Of a stretch of DNA of 26,464 nt, positions 14,937 through 23,019 are shown one piece after another. The DNA is taken from positions 1 through 26,464 of the forward strand of contig JACQOF010000107.1 in NCBI GenBank assembly GCA_016202645.1, read 5' to 3'. The notes beneath the pieces are model-generated. The model was given only the letters and a program-made list of their open reading frames with translations, was not told the origin of the DNA and made no database searches. This stretch comes from a bacterium. GTDB taxonomy: Bacteria; Lindowbacteria; 2-12-FULL-62-27. A program made the translations under genes and the position numbers. Each line of letters opens with the position of its first letter. The first letter of the stretch is position 1.

Positions 14937-14996
14937 GGGGTCATTCCTTAACAATCATAACATTGGAGCATGTTACATTTGTTAAAGAATGAACCC
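14937..14996. repeat. GGGGTCATTC-ended imperfect palindrome
   Basis: Left end GGGGTCATTCCTTAACAA (14937-14954); right end TTGTTAAAGAATGAACCC (14979-14996), complementary with two mismatches. The inner arms TAACAT and ATGTTA extend the stem. The palindrome includes the first ATG of the ATP-grasp frame (14970). Confidence 0.75.
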
Positions 14997-16346
14997 TCAC
15001 GCCCCTCAAACTTCTCAAACTTCTCCGTGACTTCCGCGGCTAATTCGGAATTTCACAGGTTCTGTCTGGATCATCCCCGCCTGACCGTCCGTGCCGTCCG
15101 AGACGTGGCACGCCGCCTCCCGGATCTTCACGCGCTGTTTGGCAAAACCCCGACCCCGTTTTCCCTGACGCCATATATCTTTACCGGTCGGAACTGGTCC
15201 CGTCTGGGATCCCTTTGCGCCAACCTCGCGGAAATATTCGAGACTGTGGGGCGCCGGGTTTTGTCGGACGGATATCTTCTGGCGTCGTACGCCTTTCCCC
15301 CGGAGTTTCTGGACATCCTCCGGATCAATCCCCCCTACCGCCGCCTGGCTCCCATCCTCCGGCTCGACGGGCATTTCGTCGACGGCGTGTTCCGGCTGGT
15401 TGAGACCAATGCCGACGGTTCCGCCGGCATGAACGACTCCAACGCCATCGAACGGGCGGCGCTTGAAAGCGGAATCTATTCGGCGTGGAACCGCCGGATG
15501 CGGCTCAGGTCGGTCGATATGGTTTCTCCTCTGGCTGATCTTCTCGTTCGCTACGGCCGCCGCTTCGCGCCAAGCGGATCCCGCAACCTGCGGATCGGGA
15601 TACTCGACATCCCGGGCGTCAAGACGGCTTCAGAATTTACGGCGGTCCGTGAACGTCTGGGCCAAAAAGGCGTGGAGGCGGTCATTTTGACGACGCGTGA
15701 ATTGAATCAGCTTGGATCGATCAACTTGATCTACAGGCGGCTGGTCACCCGCGACGCGCTCGCCGTTTGGAAAGTGTTGGAACCGCTCCTCCGCGCTGTC
15801 CGCCGCCGCAAGGTATGCCTGGTCGGATCATTCCGGTCGGAGATTCTGCACAGTAAGGCCATTCTTGCGCTGGTCCAGGATCCAAAACTGCGGGAGGCGC
15901 TGGGGCCGGCGGAGCGGAAATTGATCGCGCGACACGTTCCGAAAGCCGTCCCGCTCACGCCGGAGACGGCGGAAGAAGCGGCCTGCCGCCGGATTCGGTG
16001 GGTCCTCAAACCGCTCGCCGCCTACGGCAGTCAGGGCGTGGTCATCGGCCGGCAAGTGTCCGCCAAATCATGGAAGTCCGCCCTGCAAGCCGCCGTCCGG
16101 GCCGGCGCCCATCTTCTGCAGGAATATGTCCCGGCCCCCGTCGAACCGGTCCTCCGCATCCGCTCGGGCCGACCCGCCATCTCGCGCGAAATGACCTCCG
16201 TCGGATTCTTCCTCTACGACGGCAAATTGGCCGGCCCCTACGTCCGTTCCGGACCCCGTCACCCGTTGTCGATTTCCTATGGAGCGGTGACCCGCCCGGG
16301 GTTTGTCTTGGAAAAGGGGAAAAGGGGACGGAGGCTAACAGATTAA
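14970..16346 (+). CDS. Circularly permuted ATP-grasp protein (glutathionylspermidine-synthase-like superfamily)
   Basis: Up to 458 aa. FRLVETNADGSAGMNDSNAI (141-160) is the acidic nucleotide/metal segment with E145, N147, N155 and N158. INLIYRRLVTRDAL (251-264) and SEILHSKAILALVQD (290-304) are typical of circularly permuted ATP-grasp ligases, and WVLKPLAAYGSQGVVIG (344-360) carries the lysine and Gly-rich ATP loop. Such enzymes form amide bonds on carboxylates. The substrate is unknown, but the convergent neighbour makes gamma-glutamylcysteine, so a thiol-related peptide is plausible. The ATG at 14970 lies inside a palindromic repeat and could be recruited from it. GTG 15027 is an alternative that avoids the repeat-derived N-terminus; no Shine-Dalgarno sequence supports either. 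The last residues come from another repeat (16320-16443). Confidence 0.75.
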   Translation: MLHLLKNEPSRPSNFSNFSVTSAANSEFHRFCLDHPRLTVRAVRDVARRLPDLHALFGKTPTPFSLTPYIFTGRNWSRLGSLCANLAEIFETVGRRVLSDGYLLASYAFPPEFLDILRINPPYRRLAPILRLDGHFVDGVFRLVETNADGSAGMNDSNAIERAALESGIYSAWNRRMRLRSVDMVSPLADLLVRYGRRFAPSGSRNLRIGILDIPGVKTASEFTAVRERLGQKGVEAVILTTRELNQLGSINLIYRRLVTRDALAVWKVLEPLLRAVRRRKVCLVGSFRSEILHSKAILALVQDPKLREALGPAERKLIARHVPKAVPLTPETAEEAACRRIRWVLKPLAAYGSQGVVIGRQVSAKSWKSALQAAVRAGAHLLQEYVPAPVEPVLRIRSGRPAISREMTSVGFFLYDGKLAGPYVRSGPRHPLSISYGAVTRPGFVLEKGKRGRRLTD

Positions 16347-16443
16347 CAGTTGACCCCGGACGCTGATCTGGTCACAGCCTGTTCAGGCCTATTTACCCGG
16401 AGAGAAAATACGAGTGTTAATCTGTTAGCCTCCGTCCCCTTTT
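16320..16443. repeat. Inverted repeat with GGGGACGGAGG ends shared by two convergent genes
   Basis: Two perfect 29-bp arms (16320-16348 and 16415-16443), each beginning AAAAGGGGACGGAGGCTAA on its own strand, enclose 66 bp. The left arm contains the ATP-grasp stop codon and the right arm the gshA stop codon. As RNA it would form a strong hairpin from either direction and may serve as a bidirectional end signal. The terminal sequence recalls RAYT-transposase flanks in other genomes (memory, not searched). Confidence 0.85.
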
Positions 16444-17639
16444 GCGCCTTTTGCGGCTGCGGCCGTTTCTTCAGCCGCCGCCAGGACCGCCAACCGCGTG
16501 ACGGCCAGGAGCGTCTGGAGCGGGACGTCTTTTGCTTCGGGATCGTCGTGGAGGCAGATGGGTTTGAAGGCCATGCCGGAGACGTTCAGGTTATAGGTAT
16601 TTTCGCGCTCGCAGTGGTGGCGGTAGAAGGCGCCGATGGGTCGTCCGTCGAGGAAATACACGACAGGCTCGGCCGGACAGCCATCAACGGCGTCCTCCGT
16701 CGGGATGCCTTCCTGCACCAGCACTTCCCGGGTCTGGATCTTGCCCTTCCCGATTTGCATCTTGTTCACGGTTTTTCGGTTCATCTGCCGGACTTCGTCC
16801 ACGCTTGAAACCGACATCACCGCCATCCCGTAGGTGCCGTGGTTGCTCTTGATGACGGCAACGGGACGCTCGGAAATCTCCATCTCGTCATGCCATGCCC
16901 TCGCCGCCGCAAGGACGGATTCGACCGCCTCCGCCAGCTGGTCAAATCCCGCGCGGGTTTTGAAATTGACGTCTCCGACGAAAAGACTCTTCGGGACAAT
17001 CAGCCGGGAGTCGGTGCCAAGGTCCCGGCAGAATTCTTTGGCGATGCGTTCGTAGTGCGAGAAGAAATCGTGCTTGCGCCGATTGCACCAGCCGAGGGTC
17101 GGCGATGGTTCCATGGTTTGAAGGGGCCGGACGAGGCCGGGTGGGATGCCGGAGGCGAAATCGTTGTTGACGAGGAGAAAATCGGGGACGAAATCGGCGC
17201 CGAAAATGATTTTCCGGTCCAGCCTCAGGATCGGCAGCATGGTCAGGGTCTCTCCCGACACCGACCGGACGGTGACGTCCTCGGCGCATTCCGGGCACGA
17301 AATCTCGGCGCGGTATCCGGCTTTGCGGATCAGTCCGACGAGCGCGTGCAGATGCTCGGCGTAGTAGGGATTTCGAGTGTGGCTTTCGGCGATCACCCCG
17401 ACCCCCGCGCCCGCCCGGACCCCGCGCCGCTCAAACGCGGCCTTCAGCTTCCCGGGGGTGTCCTCGGCGTCCGTCTTGCAGAGATTGTTGAATCCCGCCG
17501 GAAATAAATTGACGTCAATCGGACATATCCGCCCCGCCCCACGCCGGATGTCGACCGAAGCGTAAAACACAGGCCGCTCCGGATCGCGCCGATCCAGCCA
17601 CTCCACTGCGGATTTGGAGTCTATGGGTAATTCTCTCAT
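16425..17639 (-). CDS. gshA: Glutamate-cysteine ligase, Acidithiobacillus (ferrooxidans) type
   Basis: Makes gamma-glutamylcysteine from glutamate and cysteine with ATP, the first step to glutathione; 404 aa, cytosolic. The sequence fits the rare GshA family first described in Acidithiobacillus ferrooxidans rather than the classical enteric or plant types. YASVDIRRGAGRICPIDVNL and FPAGFNNLC (about 26-54) is its hallmark N-terminal block. PTLGWCNRRKHDFFSHYERI and VIKSNHGTYGMAVMSV are further recognised blocks, the latter with a lysine and G-T-Y-G-M turn typical of ATP binding. The C-terminal KGAKGDGG tail is encoded by the right arm of the 16320-16443 repeat. It converges on the ATP-grasp gene. 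The ATG has no Shine-Dalgarno sequence. No gshB is in the window. Confidence 0.85.
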   Translation of the reverse strand: MRELPIDSKSAVEWLDRRDPERPVFYASVDIRRGAGRICPIDVNLFPAGFNNLCKTDAEDTPGKLKAAFERRGVRAGAGVGVIAESHTRNPYYAEHLHALVGLIRKAGYRAEISCPECAEDVTVRSVSGETLTMLPILRLDRKIIFGADFVPDFLLVNNDFASGIPPGLVRPLQTMEPSPTLGWCNRRKHDFFSHYERIAKEFCRDLGTDSRLIVPKSLFVGDVNFKTRAGFDQLAEAVESVLAAARAWHDEMEISERPVAVIKSNHGTYGMAVMSVSSVDEVRQMNRKTVNKMQIGKGKIQTREVLVQEGIPTEDAVDGCPAEPVVYFLDGRPIGAFYRHHCERENTYNLNVSGMAFKPICLHDDPEAKDVPLQTLLAVTRLAVLAAAEETAAAAKGAKGDGG

Positions 17640-17645
17640 GCGGTC

Positions 17646-17674
17646 AGTTTACCATAGCTGCGGAGGTCACGGCG
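17646..17674 (-). promoter_or_regulatory. Possible leaderless promoter of gshA
   Basis: On the minus strand TAAACT (17646-17651) ends 6 bp before the gshA ATG, the same distance as at 4112 and 7474. The corresponding -35 (CGCCGT at 17 bp) does not match consensus, so this is weak and rests on spacing alone. Confidence 0.25.
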
Positions 17675-17689
17675 AAAGAAATAGAAATA

Positions 17690-17864
17690 GGGGTCATTCC
17701 CTTAGTTTGTTAGTTTGGGCCAAACGAAACTGTTCAGGTCGTCGTGCCTGCCTGGGGTGGAGGCACCCATATCGTCACCACTCGGACTACATTCCCACTT
17801 TCGCGGGAATGACGGATAGGGCCGAATAGTAACGGCTAAACTAATAAACTAAGGGAATGACCCC
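17690..17864. repeat. GGGGTCATTC-ended inverted repeat with a nested second repeat
   Basis: Arms of 27 bp (17690-17716 and 17838-17864) match at 26 positions, with ends GGGGTCATTCCCTTAG and CTAAGGGAATGACCCC. Between them (17739-17814) lies a decayed copy of the paired-hairpin repeat, with its right half ATTCCCACTTTCGCGGGAAT still clear. One repeat family therefore sits inside another. Confidence 0.8.
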
Positions 17865-17932
17865 TTCACATGCCTTCACATGACCCCTTCACTCTCACTT
17901 CACCCTTAACCAAAATTCTATTTTTCATCATG

Positions 17933-17961
17933 TTGATAATATAAAGGTTAATATTTATTTA
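17933..17961 (+). promoter_or_regulatory. Putative promoter upstream of the hybrid kinase
   Basis: TTGATA (17933-17938), 17 bp, TATTTA (17956-17961) in a strikingly A/T-rich patch with the palindrome ATTTATAAAT (17957-17966). It would leave a leader of about 250 nt (17968-18217) with a small hairpin ACCGGC/GCCGGT but no known riboswitch. The reading frame is open through this leader from TTG 17972, but its translation looks non-protein-like. Confidence 0.45.
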
Positions 17962-18217
17962 TAAATATCTATTGAAAACCGGCCTTCCACGCGGTACAAA
18001 TTGGTGTGGCGTTTTACCGGCCTTTGCCGGTGGCCCCGTTCCGTTTGTCGTCCCCGGATTGGATGACGTTCTTTTTCAATTCGAATACTCCCCCCTCAAT
18101 CACGGCTCAGACCGTAAGTTGTTAAGTTATTCACCCGCGTTCAACGTCATGCAGGGGGGCTGGGTTGTGCGTCGAGTGGGGTTTGGGGAAGGAAGAGGGT
18201 TTATTTCATACAGGGCT

Positions 18218-19414
18218 ATGAAATTTGAAGATCGGCTGGAAGAATCCGGTCTTCCGGGGGGTGTCCCGCACATGTCGGATGGCTCTGAGGTCAAACAAGC
18301 GCCGGACCATGCCGCGGAAATTCAGCGCGAGTGCGCGGCCGGGCCGCCTGGCCGGCTCGTTCGTGTTCTACTCATCGAGGATAATTCCGACGACGCGGAT
18401 TACTTTTTCAAAGCTCTCTTGCGGGGGACAGATCCTTGTGAAATCGAGCGGGTCGAAACTCTTGCCGCCGCTTTTGAACGACTTGGCCGCGGCGGCATCG
18501 ACGTGGCGGTGTTGGATCTCAGTCTGCCGGACAGTTCCGGCGTCGAGACCCTCGCCCGCATCCACGCTCAGTTTCCGTGGACGCCGGTTGTGGTCCTCAC
18601 CGGCCGGGCTGACGAGTCGATGGGTATTCAGGCCGTGAAGGAGGGTGCGCAGGACTATCTGGTGAAAGGCCAGGTCGACACGCGCCTCCTCGTCCGGTCG
18701 ATCCGGTATGCCATCGAGCGCTCCCGGCTGGATCGTCAGCGCGGCGATTTTGTGCATGTGCTGACCCACGAAATTCGAAACCCCTTGACCGTCGTTCGGG
18801 GTTCCCTGGAGACCCTTGCGGACTCGGACCCCGGGACATGGACGGCGGCTCAGAAGGGAAACATCGATCGGGCCCTGCGAAACGCCGGACTCCTTTCCAA
18901 AATAATTGACACCATGCTGGAGATTTCGAGGCTGGAATCGGGGAATGCCCTGATCCAGTTCGGCCGCGTCCGCGCCGCGGGGGTGATTCGCCCGATGCTG
19001 CAGGATTTCGAGGCGGAAGCTCGAAAGCGGAAGATCCGATTGGAGGAGGAGATTCAGGAGGACCTGCCGGACATCTGCGCGAACGAAGACCTGGTGCTGC
19101 AAGTCCTCATGAACCTGGTGCAAAATGCGCTTCGCTTCGCGTCCAGCACCGTGCTTGTCCGGGCGGCTGCCAACGGCGCGGGGGCGCAAATCAGCGTGAT
19201 TGATGACGGGGAGGGCATCCCGGACCATCAGATCGGCCTAGTGTTCAACCGGTTTGTTCAGTTAAAACGCCGGTCCAGGGGCGGTTTCTACAAGGGAACC
19301 GGGCTTGGACTTGCTCTCTGTAAACAAATCGTGGAACTCCATCACGGGAAAATCTGGGTCGAGAGCGAGGAAGGCGCCGGCGCGGCGTTTCATGTGGTGT
19401 TTCCGTATGCGTGA
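18218..19414 (+). CDS. Response-regulator/histidine-kinase protein (REC-HisKA-HATPase_c)
   Basis: A cytosolic 398-aa signalling protein. REC domain at about 47-165, with acidic pocket IEDNSDD, phospho-acceptor D100 (VAVLDLSLPD) and lysine K150 (DYLVKGQ). HisKA at about 175-240, with phospho-histidine H184 in VLTHEIRNPL. HATPase_c at about 285-398, with N box near N303 (NLVQNALRF), G1 DDGEGI and G2 GTGLGLALC. There is no membrane segment, so input probably comes through phosphorylation of REC, making it a relay that responds to another kinase. ATG 18218 is chosen as the first plausible start after an unlikely leader; ATG 18272 is also possible. A single-domain response regulator follows after 6 nt and is the obvious phosphate acceptor. 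Confidence 0.88.
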   Translation: MKFEDRLEESGLPGGVPHMSDGSEVKQAPDHAAEIQRECAAGPPGRLVRVLLIEDNSDDADYFFKALLRGTDPCEIERVETLAAAFERLGRGGIDVAVLDLSLPDSSGVETLARIHAQFPWTPVVVLTGRADESMGIQAVKEGAQDYLVKGQVDTRLLVRSIRYAIERSRLDRQRGDFVHVLTHEIRNPLTVVRGSLETLADSDPGTWTAAQKGNIDRALRNAGLLSKIIDTMLEISRLESGNALIQFGRVRAAGVIRPMLQDFEAEARKRKIRLEEEIQEDLPDICANEDLVLQVLMNLVQNALRFASSTVLVRAAANGAGAQISVIDDGEGIPDHQIGLVFNRFVQLKRRSRGGFYKGTGLGLALCKQIVELHHGKIWVESEEGAGAAFHVVFPYA

Positions 19415-19420
19415 GCGGAA

Positions 19421-19813
19421 ATGACCGGCCCCAAGGTCCTGGTCGTGGACGACGATGAGGACCTTGCGCTGACGATCCAGGAACACATCGAACGGTCCTA
19501 TCCGCGGGCAGCGGTCCGAACGGCGCATGACGGCAAGGAGGCGCTCCGGCAGATGCGGTCCTGGCGTCCGGACGTCATGATGGTGGATATCGTGATGCCC
19601 GAACTCGACGGTTTGAAAATGATCCGGTCCATCCGCGCCGACATCGATCAAAACGGCCTCAAGGTCATCGCCATGTCGGGCCTTCCGGAGGACGTCGGCC
19701 GAATAGCGATCGAAGCCGGCGCGCACGCATTTTTCCACAAGGGGGGCGGCCTGAAGGACATGGTCAAGGCCTTGGAGGAATATTTCCCGCCGGAATTAAA
19801 GAAGTCGGATTAG
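19421..19813 (+). CDS. Single-domain response regulator
   Basis: A 130-aa CheY-like receiver with no output domain. The acidic residues are in KVLVVDDDEDLA, the phospho-acceptor is D56 (VMMVDIVMPELDG), the switch serine is in IAMSGLP (S86), and the lysine is K107 (FFHKGG). All catalytic positions are intact. It starts 6 nt after the hybrid kinase and is almost certainly its partner. With no DNA-binding domain it must act by protein contact or relay onward. Its stop overlaps the mfd stop by 4 bp on the opposite strand. Confidence 0.9.
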   Translation: MTGPKVLVVDDDEDLALTIQEHIERSYPRAAVRTAHDGKEALRQMRSWRPDVMMVDIVMPELDGLKMIRSIRADIDQNGLKVIAMSGLPEDVGRIAIEAGAHAFFHKGGGLKDMVKALEEYFPPELKKSD

Positions 19814-22800
19814 TATTTGCTTCGTATCAGGCACTCGACAAATTTTTCCAGAAAGACCTCCGCCGTCACTCCCCTGAGCCCGTACTCGATCTGCCTCGGG
19901 GTCACCTGCGTGGGGCTGAGTTTTCGGGTCAAGGTCCGGACGGTGCGGCTCTCGTCGGAATAGACCGACAGACTCTTATTCCATTCGATGACTTCCGTGA
20001 TGAGGTGGGTTTTTGCCAGGAGTTTCAGGCGCCGCACGAGCATCAGATTTTTCAGGGACTGCGGAAAAGTTCCGAACCGGTCCTGGAGGGAATCCTCCAT
20101 TTCCTTCAACTGCGCGAGAGTCCGGCACCGGGCCACGCGCCGGTAAAGGGACATCCGCTCGCCGACCTCGGGCGCGAATTCCTCCGGGATGAACTGCGGG
20201 ATTTTCAGATCGACGCTCACGTTCCACGGCGGTTCCGGCCGCTCGCCCCTGAGCTCCACAATCGAGTTCTTCAACATCTCGCAATACATCTCAAATCCGA
20301 TCTCCCACACCACGCCATGCTGTTCCGAGCCGAGGAGGTTCCCGGCGCCCCGGAGGGTCAAGTCCTCAAGCGCCACGCGATAGCCCCCGCCGACCCCGGC
20401 GATCGCCGCGATCGCCTCGAGACGCCGCCGGGCTGTTCCCGAAACCGGTTTTGGATCCTGCGGCATCAAGAGATAACAATACGCCGGGCGGTCGCTCCGG
20501 CCGACCCGCCCCCGGAGCTGGTAGAGAGTCGATAGGCCGAACCGTTCGGCGTCGGCGATGAAAATGGTGTTGGCGTTCGGAAGGTCCAGACCCGACTCGA
20601 TGATGGTGGTGGTGACCAGAATATCGAGTTTGCGCTCCGTGAACGCCGTCATCACGCCCGACAGTTCCTCCTCCGACATCTGCCCATGCGCGATCCCCAC
20701 ACGGGATTCCGGCACCGCCCGCCGCACCCAGTCGGCGGAGCGGTCGATGGTCTCGACGCGGTTGTACAGAAAAAAGACCTGTCCGCCGCGGCCCATCTCC
20801 GCCCGGGCGGCCTCCCGGACGAGGTCGGCGTGATAGGGATAGATCTCGGTGTGAATCGGAATGCGGCTTCGGGGCGGGGTTTCGATGAGCGAAATATCGC
20901 GCGTTCCGATGAGGGACATATACAGCGTCCGTGGAATGGGCGTGGCGGTCATCGAAATGACGTCTACGTGCTGACGGTAAAATTTGAGACGTTCTTTCTG
21001 CCGCACTCCGAACCGGTGTTCCTCGTCAATGATGAGAAGCCCGAGGTCCGCGAAGGCCACGTCGTCCTGCAACAGCCGGTGCGTGCCGATGCAGATGTCA
21101 AGCTCGCCGGACTTGAGCCGCCGCAGAATCTCCGCCTGCTCCGCGGGCGTCCGGAACCGCGACAATTCCGCGATCGAAACCGAAAATTCCCGAAACCGCT
21201 CCTCGAAAACCTGCCGGTGCTGTTCAGCCAGAAGCGTCGTCGGCACCACCACCGCCACCTGCTTGCCGTCGGCGGCGGCCTTGAAGGCCGCCCGCAGAGC
21301 CACTTCCGTCTTCCCGAACCCCGCGTCCCCGCAGACGAGACGGTCCATGGGCTTGGGACGCTCCATGTCCCGTTTGACTTCCTCGATGGCCTTGACCTGG
21401 TCTCCGGTCTCCTCATAAGGAAACTGCATCTCGAATTCCTGCTGGAAAACGGTGTCGGCCGGAAAGGCGTAGCCGCTCTGGTGCTCGCGCGTGGCGTAGA
21501 GGCCGAGCAGATCCCGCGCGAAGGCCTCGATTTTTTCGCGCGCGCCCCGCTTGATCTTTTGCCAGGCCGCCTCCCCCAGCCGGTGCGGCTTGGGTTTCCG
21601 GCCGGTGCCGATGTATTTCTGGACCATGTGGAATTTGTCGAAGGGAACATAGAGGATGTCTTTATCGCGGTACTCGATCGCAAGGTATTCGCCTTCCTCC
21701 TCGCGGGTCTTGATCCGCTTCAGGCCCCGGAAGATCCCGATGCCGTACTGCTCGTGCACCACGAAGTCGCCCTCCGCCAGCTCCAGAACGTCCGTGATCG
21801 TCCGCGCCGCGTAGCCGCGGACCGGCGCGTCGTATCGCAGTCCCGAAGGGCTGTCGAGGTCGACGCCCTTACGGCGCGGAAAGAGGTCGGCGGCGGACAG
21901 GAGAATCAGACGCCGCGCGTCATCCCGGAACCCGCCGGGGAGGTCCCCTTCGATCAGAAACACGCCGGGCTTGAATCGTCCGGGAAACGTCCCGGCCGCC
22001 ATCTGCTGAAAGGGCAGACGCTTTTCAGTGAAATACTCCGCCACGCGCCGGCCCAAGTCCGACGGAAGACCGAGAACCACGCTCCAGCCTTCCGCCAAAA
22101 GTCGATTGAACGTCTCAACTTGCGCGCCGATCCCCAGCGGCAGAGCCGGCGCCTCGAGCCGCTCGCCCTCGCCTTCGGCCGGAAACGGCGACAGCGCCGT
22201 CCCCGGCAATTCCTCACCGGGCGTTTCTTCAAGATGATACATCGCACACCCCGACAACCACTCCCCCCAGACCGCCGAGGGGGCCGCCCCAATTCTCTCC
22301 TCCCCCCTGGCCTGCCCGCCGGGCATCGCCGGAAACACGGCCCGGGATACGTCGGCTTGCGTCGCCTGACTTCCAGGATCAAACGACCTGATCCCAACCA
22401 GCTTCACATCCTCGAAATCAAGCCGCACCGGCGACTGCTCCTGCGGCGGGAACACATCCACGAGGGATCCCCGGACCGCGAACGTCCCGGGGTCGCGGAC
22501 GGTCGAAGTCCGCTCGTATCCGGCCGAAACGAGGGTCTGGATCAGATCGTCCAGATCCACTTCGTCGCCGACCGCCAGATCGATGATCCCGGATTTGAAT
22601 TGGGCCAGGGGTTGGACGGGCCGGGCGAGTATCTCGGCGCAGACAAAAACCGCCGCGGCCTCCCGCCCGGCCAGCGCCAGAATTCCCGCCATCGACTCCC
22701 GGAGCTGATCGACCGTGAGCCGCCGCGCCGCCGACCGCAGCGCCTCGGGCCAGGACGGTCCGTCCGGCAGATCCCGGACATACCGGATCCGGCGCCCCGG

Positions 22801-22965
22801 CTCGTAAAACCGGACGTGCCTGTAAAACCTCCGCAAAAATTCCGCATCGGCCCCCAGAACAACCTGAGTCCCGGCCCGCCCCCGGATCCCCTCGGCAAAC
22901 CGAAGCGCGAGCAGCGCCTCCGGAAACGCAACGATCGGCTCCCGCTCCGTAGCTTGTTCGTCCAT
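19810..22965 (-). CDS. mfd: Transcription-repair coupling factor Mfd
   Basis: A DNA translocase that removes RNA polymerase stalled at lesions and recruits UvrA; 1051 aa, slightly short of the ~1150 of E. coli. The UvrB-like N-terminal module is present but diverged. The CarD-like RNAP-interaction domain includes EGDFVVHEQYGIGIFRGLKR and EYLAIEYRDKDILYVP. Helicase motifs: Walker A CGDAGFGKTE (the usual V is A), DEEHRFGVRQKE, SMTATPIPRTL, TTIIESGLDLPNANT and QLRGRVGRS. The C-terminal TRCF domain is intact. ATG 22965 is preferred over a TTG at 23001, which adds 12 residues; GGAGGGA immediately precedes the ATG. It lies 54 bp downstream of the toxin gene on the same strand, which may place it under partial control of that promoter. 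Confidence 0.95.
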   Translation of the reverse strand: MDEQATEREPIVAFPEALLALRFAEGIRGRAGTQVVLGADAEFLRRFYRHVRFYEPGRRIRYVRDLPDGPSWPEALRSAARRLTVDQLRESMAGILALAGREAAAVFVCAEILARPVQPLAQFKSGIIDLAVGDEVDLDDLIQTLVSAGYERTSTVRDPGTFAVRGSLVDVFPPQEQSPVRLDFEDVKLVGIRSFDPGSQATQADVSRAVFPAMPGGQARGEERIGAAPSAVWGEWLSGCAMYHLEETPGEELPGTALSPFPAEGEGERLEAPALPLGIGAQVETFNRLLAEGWSVVLGLPSDLGRRVAEYFTEKRLPFQQMAAGTFPGRFKPGVFLIEGDLPGGFRDDARRLILLSAADLFPRRKGVDLDSPSGLRYDAPVRGYAARTITDVLELAEGDFVVHEQYGIGIFRGLKRIKTREEEGEYLAIEYRDKDILYVPFDKFHMVQKYIGTGRKPKPHRLGEAAWQKIKRGAREKIEAFARDLLGLYATREHQSGYAFPADTVFQQEFEMQFPYEETGDQVKAIEEVKRDMERPKPMDRLVCGDAGFGKTEVALRAAFKAAADGKQVAVVVPTTLLAEQHRQVFEERFREFSVSIAELSRFRTPAEQAEILRRLKSGELDICIGTHRLLQDDVAFADLGLLIIDEEHRFGVRQKERLKFYRQHVDVISMTATPIPRTLYMSLIGTRDISLIETPPRSRIPIHTEIYPYHADLVREAARAEMGRGGQVFFLYNRVETIDRSADWVRRAVPESRVGIAHGQMSEEELSGVMTAFTERKLDILVTTTIIESGLDLPNANTIFIADAERFGLSTLYQLRGRVGRSDRPAYCYLLMPQDPKPVSGTARRRLEAIAAIAGVGGGYRVALEDLTLRGAGNLLGSEQHGVVWEIGFEMYCEMLKNSIVELRGERPEPPWNVSVDLKIPQFIPEEFAPEVGERMSLYRRVARCRTLAQLKEMEDSLQDRFGTFPQSLKNLMLVRRLKLLAKTHLITEVIEWNKSLSVYSDESRTVRTLTRKLSPTQVTPRQIEYGLRGVTAEVFLEKFVECLIRSKY

Positions 22966-23019
22966 TCCCTCCAACCTCTCACATCCCTCCGCAAAACGCA
23001 AAAATTTTCCGGCGTCCTG

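Noticed and set aside
17972-18217. N-terminal extension of the hybrid kinase from TTG 17972
   Set aside because: The extra 82 residues have no domain character and begin at the predicted promoter start. ATG 18218 gives a normal REC-first protein.
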